Source: Pseudoalteromonas luteoviolacea (GTDB lineage: Bacteria > Pseudomonadota > Gammaproteobacteria > Enterobacterales > Alteromonadaceae). From it: DNA of 64,000 nucleotides. The translations under genes were made by a program, and so were the position numbers. Positions 44,167 to 52,918 of the stretch are shown here, in pieces. The stretch covers positions 4,130,501-4,194,500 of the forward strand of contig NZ_CP015411.1 of the NCBI RefSeq assembly GCF_001750165.1, written 5' to 3'. The stretch's first letter is position 1; each line of letters begins with the position of its first letter. The notes under the pieces were generated by a model. That model had not been told where the DNA came from, made no database searches, and saw only the letters and a list, made by a program, of their open reading frames with translations.

Positions 44167-45119
44167 TGTTTTATAGTCACAGTGCATCCCTTAATGATAA
44201 CCAGCCAGCGATAGAGCAACATTGGCAAACTGGTACGAAAGGCCATATCAGCACACAATTTGGTCATGTGTTTTACTTTCGTCATATCCCAGCACAAGCA
44301 AAGTACACACTTGTGCTGGTTAATGGCAGGATAGAAAGCGCATATAAATATAGGGAGCTCCTTTGGGAGCTAGCTCAAAACAATATTGGTGTTGTGACCT
44401 TTGATCATCTTGGACAGGGCTACTCTGATCGCCTATTAGCTAATAGGCAAATTGGCCATATTCATTGCTTTAAACAATACAGCGACGTACTTAGCCTCAT
44501 TATCGCAGAGCAAGTTACGCCTCACACTGATAAATGGCTTTTTTTAGCCCACTCAATGGGTGGTGCTATCGTGCGTCATTATCTCGAAAAGACACCAAAT
44601 ACAGACGCTAAAGGGGTATTTCTCAGCGCACCAATGTTTGAGATACACACAGCCCCCTACCCAATTTGGTTTGCTAAATGGGTGGCAAAAGCCGCTTGCA
44701 TGCTGGGTAAAGCAAAGGACTTTGCAATAGGCCAGCAGCCCTATCAGCCTAAACCATTTGAAGAGAATGAACTCACTGGGTGTGATGAACGATATCAAGC
44801 ATTCAGAGCACAATATGAACAACACAGTGAGCTGCAACTTGGCGGTGTGAGTTTTGGCTGGCTAAATGCAGCCCTTTCTGAAACCAGTAAAAAAAGGCAG
44901 CCTATTTCACTGCCAATCAGCATCGCTAGCGCCGAGCATGACAGTATCGTCAATAGCCAAGCGCACTTCGAGTTTGCATCACAGCAAACGCTTTGTAAGA
45001 TAAAAAGCTACGCAGGCAAACATGAACTGCTTTGTGAAGAAGACACAATTAGACGTGCCGTGCTGACGCAATGCTACGAATTTGCAGACTCAGTGACACT
45101 TAAAGAAACAGGATCTTGA
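44166..45119 (+). CDS. pldB: Alpha/beta hydrolase, lysophospholipase L2-like
   Basis: A 317-residue hydrolase of the PldB/monoglyceride-lipase type. Motifs are FDHLGQGYSDR (residues 79-89), nucleophile Ser130 in AHSMGG, a later Asp in AEHDSIVN and His in GKHELL, giving a Ser-Asp-His triad. It probably removes acyl chains from lysophospholipids. The ATG overlaps the cpxA stop (TAATG), so it is in the cpx operon and may serve envelope repair. Its 3' end overlaps the convergent fieF by 46 bases. Confidence 0.8.
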   Translation: MFYSHSASLNDNQPAIEQHWQTGTKGHISTQFGHVFYFRHIPAQAKYTLVLVNGRIESAYKYRELLWELAQNNIGVVTFDHLGQGYSDRLLANRQIGHIHCFKQYSDVLSLIIAEQVTPHTDKWLFLAHSMGGAIVRHYLEKTPNTDAKGVFLSAPMFEIHTAPYPIWFAKWVAKAACMLGKAKDFAIGQQPYQPKPFEENELTGCDERYQAFRAQYEQHSELQLGGVSFGWLNAALSETSKKRQPISLPISIASAEHDSIVNSQAHFEFASQQTLCKIKSYAGKHELLCEEDTIRRAVLTQCYEFADSVTLKETGS

Positions 45120-45970
45120 TGCACAAGGACATCGATTTCTCCTTCACTGTTGGCTTGGATCCTTGCAACAACGTCATCTGCAATTTGATGTGCCTCCATC
45201 AAGGGCATATCGTCATCCAGTTCTAGATGCAGTTGTACAAACTTGATTTTACCACCTTGACGTGTTCTTAAATTATGCACGCCATATACTGCTGCGTGCG
45301 AGGTAGCAATCGCTACTATTTCAGCTTTTTCTTCTTCTGGTAACTCTTTATCCATCAAGTGATCAGCACTTTCTCGAGCAATGCCCCAACAGTTATAAAG
45401 TAGGTATAATGCAACGCCAATGGCAAATACCGGATCTGCCCAACCAATACTGTAGTGGCTCAACATCATAGCAATGAGCACTGCAATATTGAGCAATATA
45501 TCACCCTTATAATGCATTGAATCTGCTTTAATGGCCAAAGACTGCGTGCGCTTCACAACTTGGTGTTGAACTGCAACAACCAATAAAGTGCAAATAATTG
45601 CAAATATACTCACCCAAACACCAAGCAAACTTTGATTGATTTCTACCGGGTTAAACAAACGCTCAATACCATGAAAAGCGAGTAAACACGCAGAACCAGA
45701 AATAAACGCGGCTTGACCAAGCCCCGCCAATGCCTCTGCTTTTCCGTGGCCAAATCTATGGTCATCATCCGCAGGGCGAAGCGCATAACTCAATACAAAA
45801 AAGCTCATCAGTGAAGCGGTCACGTCCAACATGGAGTCAGTTAATGAGCCCAACATGGCGGCACTACCCGATGAAAGCCACGCCCAAGCCTTTGCAGCGA
45901 TCATCACACCAGCCATTATGATGGTGAAAATACTTGAAAAACGCACTAATGCGTCATAATCTCGCGCCAC
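45074..45970 (-). CDS. fieF: Cation-efflux pump FieF (CDF family, YiiP)
   Basis: A Zn/Fe/Cd-proton antiporter of the inner membrane. It is 298 residues with six membrane helices. Metal-site residues are visible: DSMLDVTAS (helix 2), the DDDHRFGHGKAEALAGL loop, and a second HxxxD-type site in IKADSMHYKGDILLN (helix 5). The C-terminal cytoplasmic dimer domain has VQLHLELDDDMPLMEAHQIADDV. fieF next to cpxP is also the E. coli arrangement. Its end overlaps pldB by 46 bases. Confidence 0.93.
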   Translation of the reverse strand: MARDYDALVRFSSIFTIIMAGVMIAAKAWAWLSSGSAAMLGSLTDSMLDVTASLMSFFVLSYALRPADDDHRFGHGKAEALAGLGQAAFISGSACLLAFHGIERLFNPVEINQSLLGVWVSIFAIICTLLVVAVQHQVVKRTQSLAIKADSMHYKGDILLNIAVLIAMMLSHYSIGWADPVFAIGVALYLLYNCWGIARESADHLMDKELPEEEKAEIVAIATSHAAVYGVHNLRTRQGGKIKFVQLHLELDDDMPLMEAHQIADDVVARIQANSEGEIDVLVHQDPVSLSVTESANS

Positions 45971-46239
45971 TCTTCCCCCTTAATAACGCAGGTGACTACC
46001 TTCTCATCATACGACAGTTCAGCCAATAGGTAGAAACTTTGTGTCAAAAAACAGGTATCTACCCTATTTCAGTGTCAGATATTTACCTACCTAACTGACA
46101 TAATCAATATTTAAATAGACTGCTCTACAAGACAAGAATTAATTAAAAAACTTATCACGGCCCGAGAACCTATTCATATTGTCTAGTTGCACAACGCCCA
46201 ATAAGCTATACTGCGCTCAAATTGAGTTAGAGGTTAATC

Positions 46240-46704
46240 ATGTTAGACATCGTTTTATATCAACCTGAGATCCCACCAAATACGGGCAACATTATCCGTT
46301 TATGTGCCAACACAGGCTATTCATTACACTTGATTGAGCCACTGGGATTTGACTGGGATGACAAACGTGTAAGGCGTGCAGGACTGGATTACCATGAATT
46401 CAGTGAAGTTAAGCGTTACCCGTCTTACGAAGCATATTTAGAACAGCGCAAGCCTAAACGTGTATTTGCATGCACAACCAAAGGCAAAGCTTATCACCAT
46501 GCACCAAAATACCAAGCCGGTGATACATTGTTGTTTGGACCAGAAACGCGTGGTCTGCCCGAGGAAATTATTTTTTCTCTACCAGAAGAGCAAAGACTAA
46601 GAATTCCAATGAAACCAGATAGCCGCAGTATGAACTTATCTAACGCAGTATCAGTATTCGTTTATGAGTCTTGGCGTCAGTTTGATTTTGATGGCGCGGT
46701 ATAA
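46240..46704 (+). CDS. trmL: tRNA (cytidine/uridine-34-2'-O)-methyltransferase TrmL
   Basis: A SPOUT-class methyltransferase for the wobble base of tRNA-Leu isoacceptors. It is 154 residues. Signatures are QPEIPPNTGNIIRLCANTG at the start, the GPETRGLPEEI SAM-binding knot and RIPMKPDSRSMNLSNAVSVF at the end. The window also holds five tRNA-Leu genes, but with TAG anticodon. Monocistronic, convergent with recA. Confidence 0.95.
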   Translation: MLDIVLYQPEIPPNTGNIIRLCANTGYSLHLIEPLGFDWDDKRVRRAGLDYHEFSEVKRYPSYEAYLEQRKPKRVFACTTKGKAYHHAPKYQAGDTLLFGPETRGLPEEIIFSLPEEQRLRIPMKPDSRSMNLSNAVSVFVYESWRQFDFDGAV

Positions 46705-46754
46705 AACACCTAACCAAAAATTGAATTCATGCTTTTTATCGGAATATAAGAATT

Positions 46755-46782
46755 AAAAAAGCCGCTGTGTAAGCGGCTTTTT
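46755..46782. terminator. Bidirectional terminator between trmL and recA
   Basis: AAAAAAGCCGCT-gtgta-AGCGGCTTTTT forms a strong stem flanked by A and T runs. It can end trmL rightwards and recA leftwards. Confidence 0.9.
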
Positions 46783-46811
46783 ACTCTAGATTATTCGCTA
46801 GATGAGAAGAG

Positions 46812-47861
46812 TTATAGCTTGTCTTCTACCTCTGCAAGGCCTTTATCTTCGCCTTCTTCATCTTTAATGGTTGCTTGAAGTAATAACATTTCACGTAGCT
46901 TGCCTTCAATCTCGTCAGCAATTGCCACGTTTTCTTTCAAGAACTTGATTGAGTTCGCTTTACCTTGACCAATCTTATTGCCATTGTAGCTGAACCAAGC
47001 ACCAGCTTTGTCGACTAGTTTGTGCTTAACACCTAAGTCAATTAGCTCACCCTGCTTAGATGACCCTTCACCATACATGATGATGAATTCCGCTTGCTTA
47101 AATGGAGGTGCAACCTTGTTTTTAACAACCTTAACGCGTGTTTCGTTACCAACGACCTCATCACCCTCTTTCACAGAGCCGATACGACGGATATCTAAAC
47201 GTACTGATGAATAGAACTTAAGCGCGTTACCACCAGTAGTTGTTTCAGGGTTACCAAACATTACACCAATTTTCATACGAATTTGGTTAATGAAGATACA
47301 TAGTGTATTTGAACGTTTGATATTACCCGTTAACTTACGTAGTGCTTGTGACATCAAACGCGCCTGAAGACCAACGTGAGAGTCACCCATGTCACCTTCG
47401 ATTTCCGCTTTAGGTGTTAAGGCAGCTACCGAGTCCACAACAACAACGTCTACAGCACCTGAGCGTACGAGCATGTCACAGATCTCAAGCGCCTGCTCAC
47501 CAGTGTCAGGTTGAGATACTAATAAGTCATCAACATTTACACCTAGCTTTTCAGCATATACTGGGTCAAGTGCGTGCTCTGCATCTACGAACGCACAAGT
47601 TTTGCCCATTTTTTGTGCTTGTGCAATGGTCTGTAACGTTAGAGTTGTTTTACCTGATGACTCAGGACCATAAATTTCTACAATACGACCAGTTGGCAGA
47701 CCACCGATACCCAAAGCAATATCCAGTCCCAATGAACCAGTTGACACTGACTCGATGTCTAAAGCTTGGCTATCACCCAGCTTCATGATTGATCCTTTAC
47801 CAAATTGACGCTCAATTTGCGACAATGCAGCATCTAATGCTTTTTGTTTGTTATCGTTCAT
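46812..47861 (-). CDS. recA: Recombinase RecA
   Basis: The strand-exchange protein and LexA co-protease. It is 349 residues. Walker A GPESSGKTT, the IEGDMGDSHVGLQARLMSQA loop 1 segment, FINQIRMKIGVMFGNPETTTGG loop 2 region (split over residues 190-215) and an acidic C-terminal tail (EDEEGEDKG-like) are seen. The ATG at 47861 follows GGAG at good spacing; a TTG start at 47873 is not needed. An SOS box lies 37 bases upstream. Confidence 0.98.
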   Translation of the reverse strand: MNDNKQKALDAALSQIERQFGKGSIMKLGDSQALDIESVSTGSLGLDIALGIGGLPTGRIVEIYGPESSGKTTLTLQTIAQAQKMGKTCAFVDAEHALDPVYAEKLGVNVDDLLVSQPDTGEQALEICDMLVRSGAVDVVVVDSVAALTPKAEIEGDMGDSHVGLQARLMSQALRKLTGNIKRSNTLCIFINQIRMKIGVMFGNPETTTGGNALKFYSSVRLDIRRIGSVKEGDEVVGNETRVKVVKNKVAPPFKQAEFIIMYGEGSSKQGELIDLGVKHKLVDKAGAWFSYNGNKIGQGKANSIKFLKENVAIADEIEGKLREMLLLQATIKDEEGEDKGLAEVEDKL

Positions 47862-47897
47862 CTGTTTCTCCAATCTAGCGTAATGCGAACAAGTATA

Positions 47898-47913
47898 CTG
47901 TATAGAATTACAG
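47898..47913. promoter_or_regulatory. LexA (SOS) box of recA
   Basis: CTGT-ATAGAATT-ACAG is a perfect CTGT-N8-ACAG SOS box, extended to the 8-base arms ATACTGTA and TACAGTAT at 47895-47916. It is located between pncC and recA, 37 bases before the recA ATG. Confidence 0.92.
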
Positions 47914-47926
47914 TATCAAGAGCCTT

Positions 47927-48418
47927 TTACTGTTTTATTAAAGAAATTATTTTTTCCAAAATAAATTCAATAGCTTGCAATCTAACTTCCGCTCGCCCTT
48001 CAGGAAATACTTGCATAAATGTATGTGTATTTCCCTGTATATCTATTGCAAACCATACAGTACCAACAGGTTTTTCTTTACTGCCGCCACTTGGCCCTGC
48101 AATACCAGATACCGATATCGCAATATCTGCTTTACCCGCAACTCTTGCTCCTGCGGCCATCTCAATCACTGTCTGCTCACTGACCGCGCCATATTGAGCA
48201 AGCGTTTGCTCTGATACGCCCAGTAATTCATGCTTCGCCTCATTACTGTATGTGACAAAGCAACGATCGATATAGGCAGAGCTTCCCGGCGTATCTGTGA
48301 GCGCATAACTAATTCCACCACCAGTACAAGACTCAGCGGTAGTGATCACGAAGCTTTTATTCGTTAGAATAGCGCCCAATTGTGCCGCTAGTGCGGCGAT
48401 TTTAGTGTGTATTTCCAT
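47927..48418 (-). CDS. pncC: Nicotinamide-nucleotide amidohydrolase PncC (CinA C-terminal domain)
   Basis: Deamidates NMN to nicotinic acid mononucleotide in the pyridine nucleotide cycle. It is 163 residues, the stand-alone CinA C-terminal domain. Signatures are TAESCTGGGISYALTD, FVTYSNEAKHELLGV and AISVSGIAGPSGGSKEKPVGTVWFA. The ATG at 48418 fits the family. It is upstream of recA, as in E. coli, and divergent from mutS with only 22 bases between the start codons. Confidence 0.94.
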   Translation of the reverse strand: MEIHTKIAALAAQLGAILTNKSFVITTAESCTGGGISYALTDTPGSSAYIDRCFVTYSNEAKHELLGVSEQTLAQYGAVSEQTVIEMAAGARVAGKADIAISVSGIAGPSGGSKEKPVGTVWFAIDIQGNTHTFMQVFPEGRAEVRLQAIEFILEKIISLIKQ

Positions 48419-48440
48419 ACAAAAAACCTTAGGTAGAAGC

Positions 48441-51023
48441 ATGTCATTAGATCTTTATTCTGAACATACTATAAAGCAACAAACACCTATGATGCAGCAG
48501 TATCTTAGGATCAAAGCCCAACATCAAGAGATCCTGCTATTCTACCGTATGGGTGATTTTTACGAATTATTTTTCGATGATGCCATTCGCGCCGCACAAC
48601 TACTCGACATTTCGCAAACACATCGTGGCAAAGCGGGTGGTAATCCCATTCCAATGGCGGGTGTACCCTATCACGCCGTAGAGAACTACCTTGCACGGTT
48701 GGTGCAAATGGGTGAGTCGGTTGCGATTTGTGAGCAAGTTGGTGACCCAGCCACCAGTAAAGGCCCCGTTGAGCGCAAGGTTGTGCGTATTGTCACACCT
48801 GGTACCGTCACTGATGAAGCCCTATTACAAGAGCGCCAAGACAACCTGCTTGCTGCTGTATGGCAAGACAAAAGCAAATACGGTGTTGCCTATTTAGATA
48901 TCAACTCTGGACGCTTTAATATTGTAGAGCTGGCAACTGATGAAGCACTGATGTCAACGTTACAGCGCTTGCAACCAGCTGAATTGCTCTACCCTGAGTC
49001 ATTCCAAAATTTAATCGTGCTTGAGCAAGTCAAAGGCTGCCGTCGTCGCCCAGATTGGGAGTTTGACTTAGATACAGCTAAGCACTTGCTTTGCCAACAA
49101 TTTGGCACCAAAGACCTTATCGGGTTTGGTGTCGAAGGTGCCTCTACAGGGTTAATCGCAGCTGGGTGTGTCATGCAATATGTCAAAGATACGCAGCGTA
49201 CAGCACTGCCACATATCAGAGCCATTACCTTAGAAAAAAATGAACACGCTGTGATTTTAGATGCGGCAACACGTAAAAACCTTGAACTCACAGTCAATTT
49301 ATCTGGTTCTATCGATAACACCCTTGCTCAAGTACTCGATAAAACAGCGACGCCTATGGGATCACGTTTACTTAAGCGCCGTATCCATACACCGGTTCGT
49401 GACAGACATGAGCTTAATGCGCGCCTAAACGCTATCTCAAGCATACTCGACATGCATTTAGGCCTAGAGCTGTATGATGCGCTGCGTCAAATTGGCGATA
49501 TTGAGCGCGTCGTTGCAAGGCTTGCGCTGTGTAACGCAAGACCACGAGATTTAACCCGTCTTCGCAGTGCACTGCAAGCACTACCACCACTGCACCAGCT
49601 ATTAAATGAAAGTGGTGATGCGCGTATCCAACAAATCAAAGCGCAATCGCCAGAACTTCCTCATTTACAAGATTTACTCGAGCGCGCAATCATCGACAAC
49701 CCGCCAGTACTGATAAGAGACGGTGGCGTTATTGCCACAGGCTACAATGCAGAGCTGGATGAATGGCGAGCACTCAGTGAAGGGGCAACAGACGTTTTAG
49801 AGCAGCTGGAAGAACGTGAACGCGAACGTACTGGTATCAGTACTTTAAAAATCGGTTACAATAAGGTACATGGTTTTTATATTGAGATCAGCAAAGGCAA
49901 CGCGCACCTTGCGCCACCTGAGTACATTAGACGCCAAACACTAAAAAATAATGAACGCTATATCATACCTGAGTTAAAAGAACACGAAGATAAAGTACTG
50001 GGCAGTCAATCCAAAGCGCTGGCGCTTGAAAAGCAGCTATATGAGCAATTATTTGAATTAATCGCACCATATCTTGAGCAACTGCAAACAATGGCCGCAG
50101 CACTGGCTGACTTAGATGTATTGAATACATTAGCAGAGCGTGCTCAGACTCTGGATTATTGTAAACCAGAACTCACGTCAAGCGATGAAATCAATATTCA
50201 AGCAGGTCGCCACCCTGTGGTAGAACAAGTCAGTAGTGAGCCCTTTATTGCAAACCCAGTGCACTTGAGCAATGACAGAAAAATGCTGCTGATCACAGGT
50301 CCAAATATGGGCGGTAAATCAACCTATATGCGCCAAACCGCACTGATTGTTTTAATGGCACATATTGGTAGTTTTGTCCCTGCAAGCCACGCGCAAATTG
50401 GTCAAATTGATAGGATCTTTACCCGTATTGGCGCAAGTGATGATCTTGCCTCTGGACGCTCAACCTTCATGGTTGAAATGACTGAAACCGCCACCATACT
50501 CAACAACGCAACTGAGCAGTCTTTGGTATTAATGGATGAAATTGGTCGAGGCACCAGTACATACGATGGCCTATCACTAGCCTACGCAACAGCTGACTAC
50601 TTGGCGAATAAAATCTCTGCCAAGACATTATTTGCAACGCATTACTTCGAACTCACTGAGCTGGCAGAGCAACAATCAGGCCTTGTTAATGTGCATCTAG
50701 ATGCAGTTGAGCACAATGACACCATTGCATTCAAACATACCGTACTTGATGGCGCGGCGAGTAAAAGCTTTGGCTTGCAAGTCGCTGGCCTTGCCGGTGT
50801 GCCAAAAGCGGTTATCAAGTTAGCCAAACAAAAGCTGACCTTGCTGGAGCAACACCAAAGCGTCGTAGAGGGTGTGCAGCCGACAGCACTACCTCAACAA
50901 CAGAGCTTAATACTCAATGCTGAACCTTCTGAAGTAGAACTGCTGTTGGAGTCTATTGACCCTGATGAACTAACGCCAAAGCAAGCACATGCTTTGCTTT
51001 ATCAGCTAAAAGATAAGCTATAA
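48441..51023 (+). CDS. mutS: DNA mismatch recognition protein MutS
   Basis: The mismatch-binding ATPase. It is 860 residues. The N-terminal mismatch-reading motif is RMGDFYELFFDDA (Phe-x-Glu present), with connector and lever/clamp domains in the middle. The ATPase has Walker A GPNMGGKST, the signature DDLASGRSTFMVEM and Walker B VLMDEIGRGTSTYDG, then a C-terminal tetramerisation tail. The ATG at 48441 follows AGGTAGAAG. Because the gap to pncC is so short, its promoter must lie inside pncC. Confidence 0.97.
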   Translation: MSLDLYSEHTIKQQTPMMQQYLRIKAQHQEILLFYRMGDFYELFFDDAIRAAQLLDISQTHRGKAGGNPIPMAGVPYHAVENYLARLVQMGESVAICEQVGDPATSKGPVERKVVRIVTPGTVTDEALLQERQDNLLAAVWQDKSKYGVAYLDINSGRFNIVELATDEALMSTLQRLQPAELLYPESFQNLIVLEQVKGCRRRPDWEFDLDTAKHLLCQQFGTKDLIGFGVEGASTGLIAAGCVMQYVKDTQRTALPHIRAITLEKNEHAVILDAATRKNLELTVNLSGSIDNTLAQVLDKTATPMGSRLLKRRIHTPVRDRHELNARLNAISSILDMHLGLELYDALRQIGDIERVVARLALCNARPRDLTRLRSALQALPPLHQLLNESGDARIQQIKAQSPELPHLQDLLERAIIDNPPVLIRDGGVIATGYNAELDEWRALSEGATDVLEQLEERERERTGISTLKIGYNKVHGFYIEISKGNAHLAPPEYIRRQTLKNNERYIIPELKEHEDKVLGSQSKALALEKQLYEQLFELIAPYLEQLQTMAAALADLDVLNTLAERAQTLDYCKPELTSSDEINIQAGRHPVVEQVSSEPFIANPVHLSNDRKMLLITGPNMGGKSTYMRQTALIVLMAHIGSFVPASHAQIGQIDRIFTRIGASDDLASGRSTFMVEMTETATILNNATEQSLVLMDEIGRGTSTYDGLSLAYATADYLANKISAKTLFATHYFELTELAEQQSGLVNVHLDAVEHNDTIAFKHTVLDGAASKSFGLQVAGLAGVPKAVIKLAKQKLTLLEQHQSVVEGVQPTALPQQQSLILNAEPSEVELLLESIDPDELTPKQAHALLYQLKDKL

Positions 51024-51024
51024 C

Positions 51025-51054
51025 AAAAAGGGCTGCACCATCGCAGCCCTTTTT
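51025..51054. terminator. Bidirectional terminator between mutS and fadL
   Basis: AAAAAGGGCTGC-accatc-GCAGCCCTTTTT begins one base after the mutS stop and ends 19 bases before the fadL stop. It serves both converging genes. Confidence 0.92.
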
Positions 51055-51072
51055 CTTGCACTTGGTCGCGCT

Positions 51073-52338
51073 TTAAAGTGTATGGTTGTATTGCAAACCG
51101 AATACTGAAGCATGGCCTTTTGATTTAAAGCCCCACTCGCTGCCAAAGTTATCTTTTTCAACAAAGCGCTGCGTTTTACCTCGAATGATACTCACACCAA
51201 CATCTAAACTTGACTGCGCAGTTAACTGGTATTCTGCGCCAAATGAGTACCAAATACGATCTGTATCAGGGATTGAAATAGACATGTGATTTTCATCTGC
51301 TGGTGACTCATCATACGCAAAACCGGCACGTAACTTGAGTGCTTCGCTCCACTGATGATCAGCACCAATTGAGTAACGCAGTGAATTACTGAAGTTCTCA
51401 TCCTTTGTAAATACAGTGCCAATATTTTCTACATTAGCTGCAAGTGTTTGGAAACTTTTCCAACCTGTCCATAAAATGCTGTAGTGTAGCGCTGTTTGCT
51501 TATCAAGTGTATGCGAGCCAGATACTTCAGCGATTGCAGGTAATGTGATAGCCACACTTCCAGCTAAAGCTTGACCAGCGGTGCCATTAAAAGGCGCGAC
51601 TGCCGGTAACTGATTACTGAAAGTACCTTTAAATGTAATGTCCGTTTCACTTCGGTAATGAAAACCAAAGCGATTGTCTTCGTCAATGTTAAACACGGCC
51701 CCCACATTCCAACCAAAACCGCTATCATCACCTTCTAAGTTTACAACCTCAGTGTCACTGGGGACGCCAAGCGTATTTACACCAACGTTTCTGAGAATTT
51801 TAGCGTCAGCATATACATGATTTAGCCCCACCGCTAAAGTCCACTGTTCATTGATTTGGTATGACGCAGCTACACCTGTATTGATAGTAACAATTTCAGT
51901 CTCACCTGCAATTTGGCCCGCAACATAGTCATCTTCAAACTCTGTGGCCAAGCCAAATTGAGAATACATCCCCCCCCCAATAGACCATTTATCGTTAATC
52001 TGGGTCGTGATGAATGCACTCGGTACCACCGCACTCGGTGCAATACTGTCATTATCCAATGCTGATACGGGTACACCATTGTTAGTACTTGTCCCCTGCA
52101 AACTCACATCAGGTTTAACATACATAGCAGACACACTTATCTGAGTGCCCTCTAGTTTATTCATCAATGCAGGGTTGCGAGAAACCACAGATGCATCATC
52201 CGCAACACTGGCCTCACCCGCGTACGCTCTGCCTAAACCTGATACATTTTGCTCAGCTAACTGAAATGCAGCAGCCCAACTCTGCGTTGATGTGATCACT
52301 GCACCAGCACCTATCAGTGCAACCATAATTCTGTTCAT
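51073..52338 (-). CDS. fadL: Outer-membrane long-chain fatty acid transporter (FadL/OmpP1 family)
   Basis: A 421-residue outer-membrane beta-barrel for hydrophobic compounds. A signal peptide (about residues 1-23) is followed by AFQLAEQNVSGLGRAYAGEA and NPALM, the N-terminal hatch signature of FadL. Alternating beta-strand pattern throughout; the last residue region HASVFGLQYNHTL is typical of a barrel end, though it closes with Leu, not Phe. The ATG at 52338 with GAGG upstream is preferred. Other FadL-family members import aromatic hydrocarbons, so the substrate is not fixed. Confidence 0.85.
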   Translation of the reverse strand: MNRIMVALIGAGAVITSTQSWAAAFQLAEQNVSGLGRAYAGEASVADDASVVSRNPALMNKLEGTQISVSAMYVKPDVSLQGTSTNNGVPVSALDNDSIAPSAVVPSAFITTQINDKWSIGGGMYSQFGLATEFEDDYVAGQIAGETEIVTINTGVAASYQINEQWTLAVGLNHVYADAKILRNVGVNTLGVPSDTEVVNLEGDDSGFGWNVGAVFNIDEDNRFGFHYRSETDITFKGTFSNQLPAVAPFNGTAGQALAGSVAITLPAIAEVSGSHTLDKQTALHYSILWTGWKSFQTLAANVENIGTVFTKDENFSNSLRYSIGADHQWSEALKLRAGFAYDESPADENHMSISIPDTDRIWYSFGAEYQLTAQSSLDVGVSIIRGKTQRFVEKDNFGSEWGFKSKGHASVFGLQYNHTL

Positions 52339-52594
52339 TCTTGCCTCTTTAATTCTAACTGCAATAAAATTAATGGCTCGACACACTACAGAAAACAGAA
52401 TTAAAAATCTTCAACTTTGACACTTTTAACCCACTAATAGCGCAAAATTAAAGCTTTTAATTACTTTTAATAACAAGTCAGACCAGAAATCAAACAGTCA
52501 AATCCACAAATATAAATGAGACTAATTCTCAATATCATTGAACCATTAACGAGTTTCACATATACTCTTTGCCATTCAAGTGAGGAGAATAATC

Positions 52595-52918
52595 ATGATG
52601 GTGTTATTGATTATGGCAGCGCTGCTGTTTTCAGGCGTCAGCGTGTACTGTTTATGTAAGGCAAACTACTGTGCATGTCAGCGTGCAGGCCAGTGTGACA
52701 ATCCGGTTAACCATTACTGGTTAGGTGCCATCATTGCCGCACTCTTTGCATTAGCTTGCTGTTGCCTCGCTCTACACAGTGAAAAAGGCACCTTGCTGTG
52801 GATTGTATTGATGTCTAGTTGCCTAGCAGGTGCATTGCTCTCAGCTAAAGTACAGAGACTAAAACGCTGCAAGCAGGCTAAACAAGCAAGTTCTCTTGCA
52901 ACAGACGGGATAAATTGA
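52595..52918 (+). CDS. Cys-rich small membrane protein of unknown function
   Basis: A 107-residue protein with three predicted hydrophobic helices (about residues 1-20, 42-62, 68-86) and ten cysteines. Five cysteines cluster right after the first helix as CLCKANYCACQRAGQC (residues 19-34), and three are consecutive in helix 2 (CCC). The ATG at 52595 follows GAGGAG. No family is recognised. Its last 41 bases overlap the convergent HD-GYP gene. Confidence 0.65.
   Translation: MMVLLIMAALLFSGVSVYCLCKANYCACQRAGQCDNPVNHYWLGAIIAALFALACCCLALHSEKGTLLWIVLMSSCLAGALLSAKVQRLKRCKQAKQASSLATDGIN

Noticed and set aside
47414..47788. 124-codon forward frame opposite recA
   Set aside because: It is a shadow of recA on the reverse strand.
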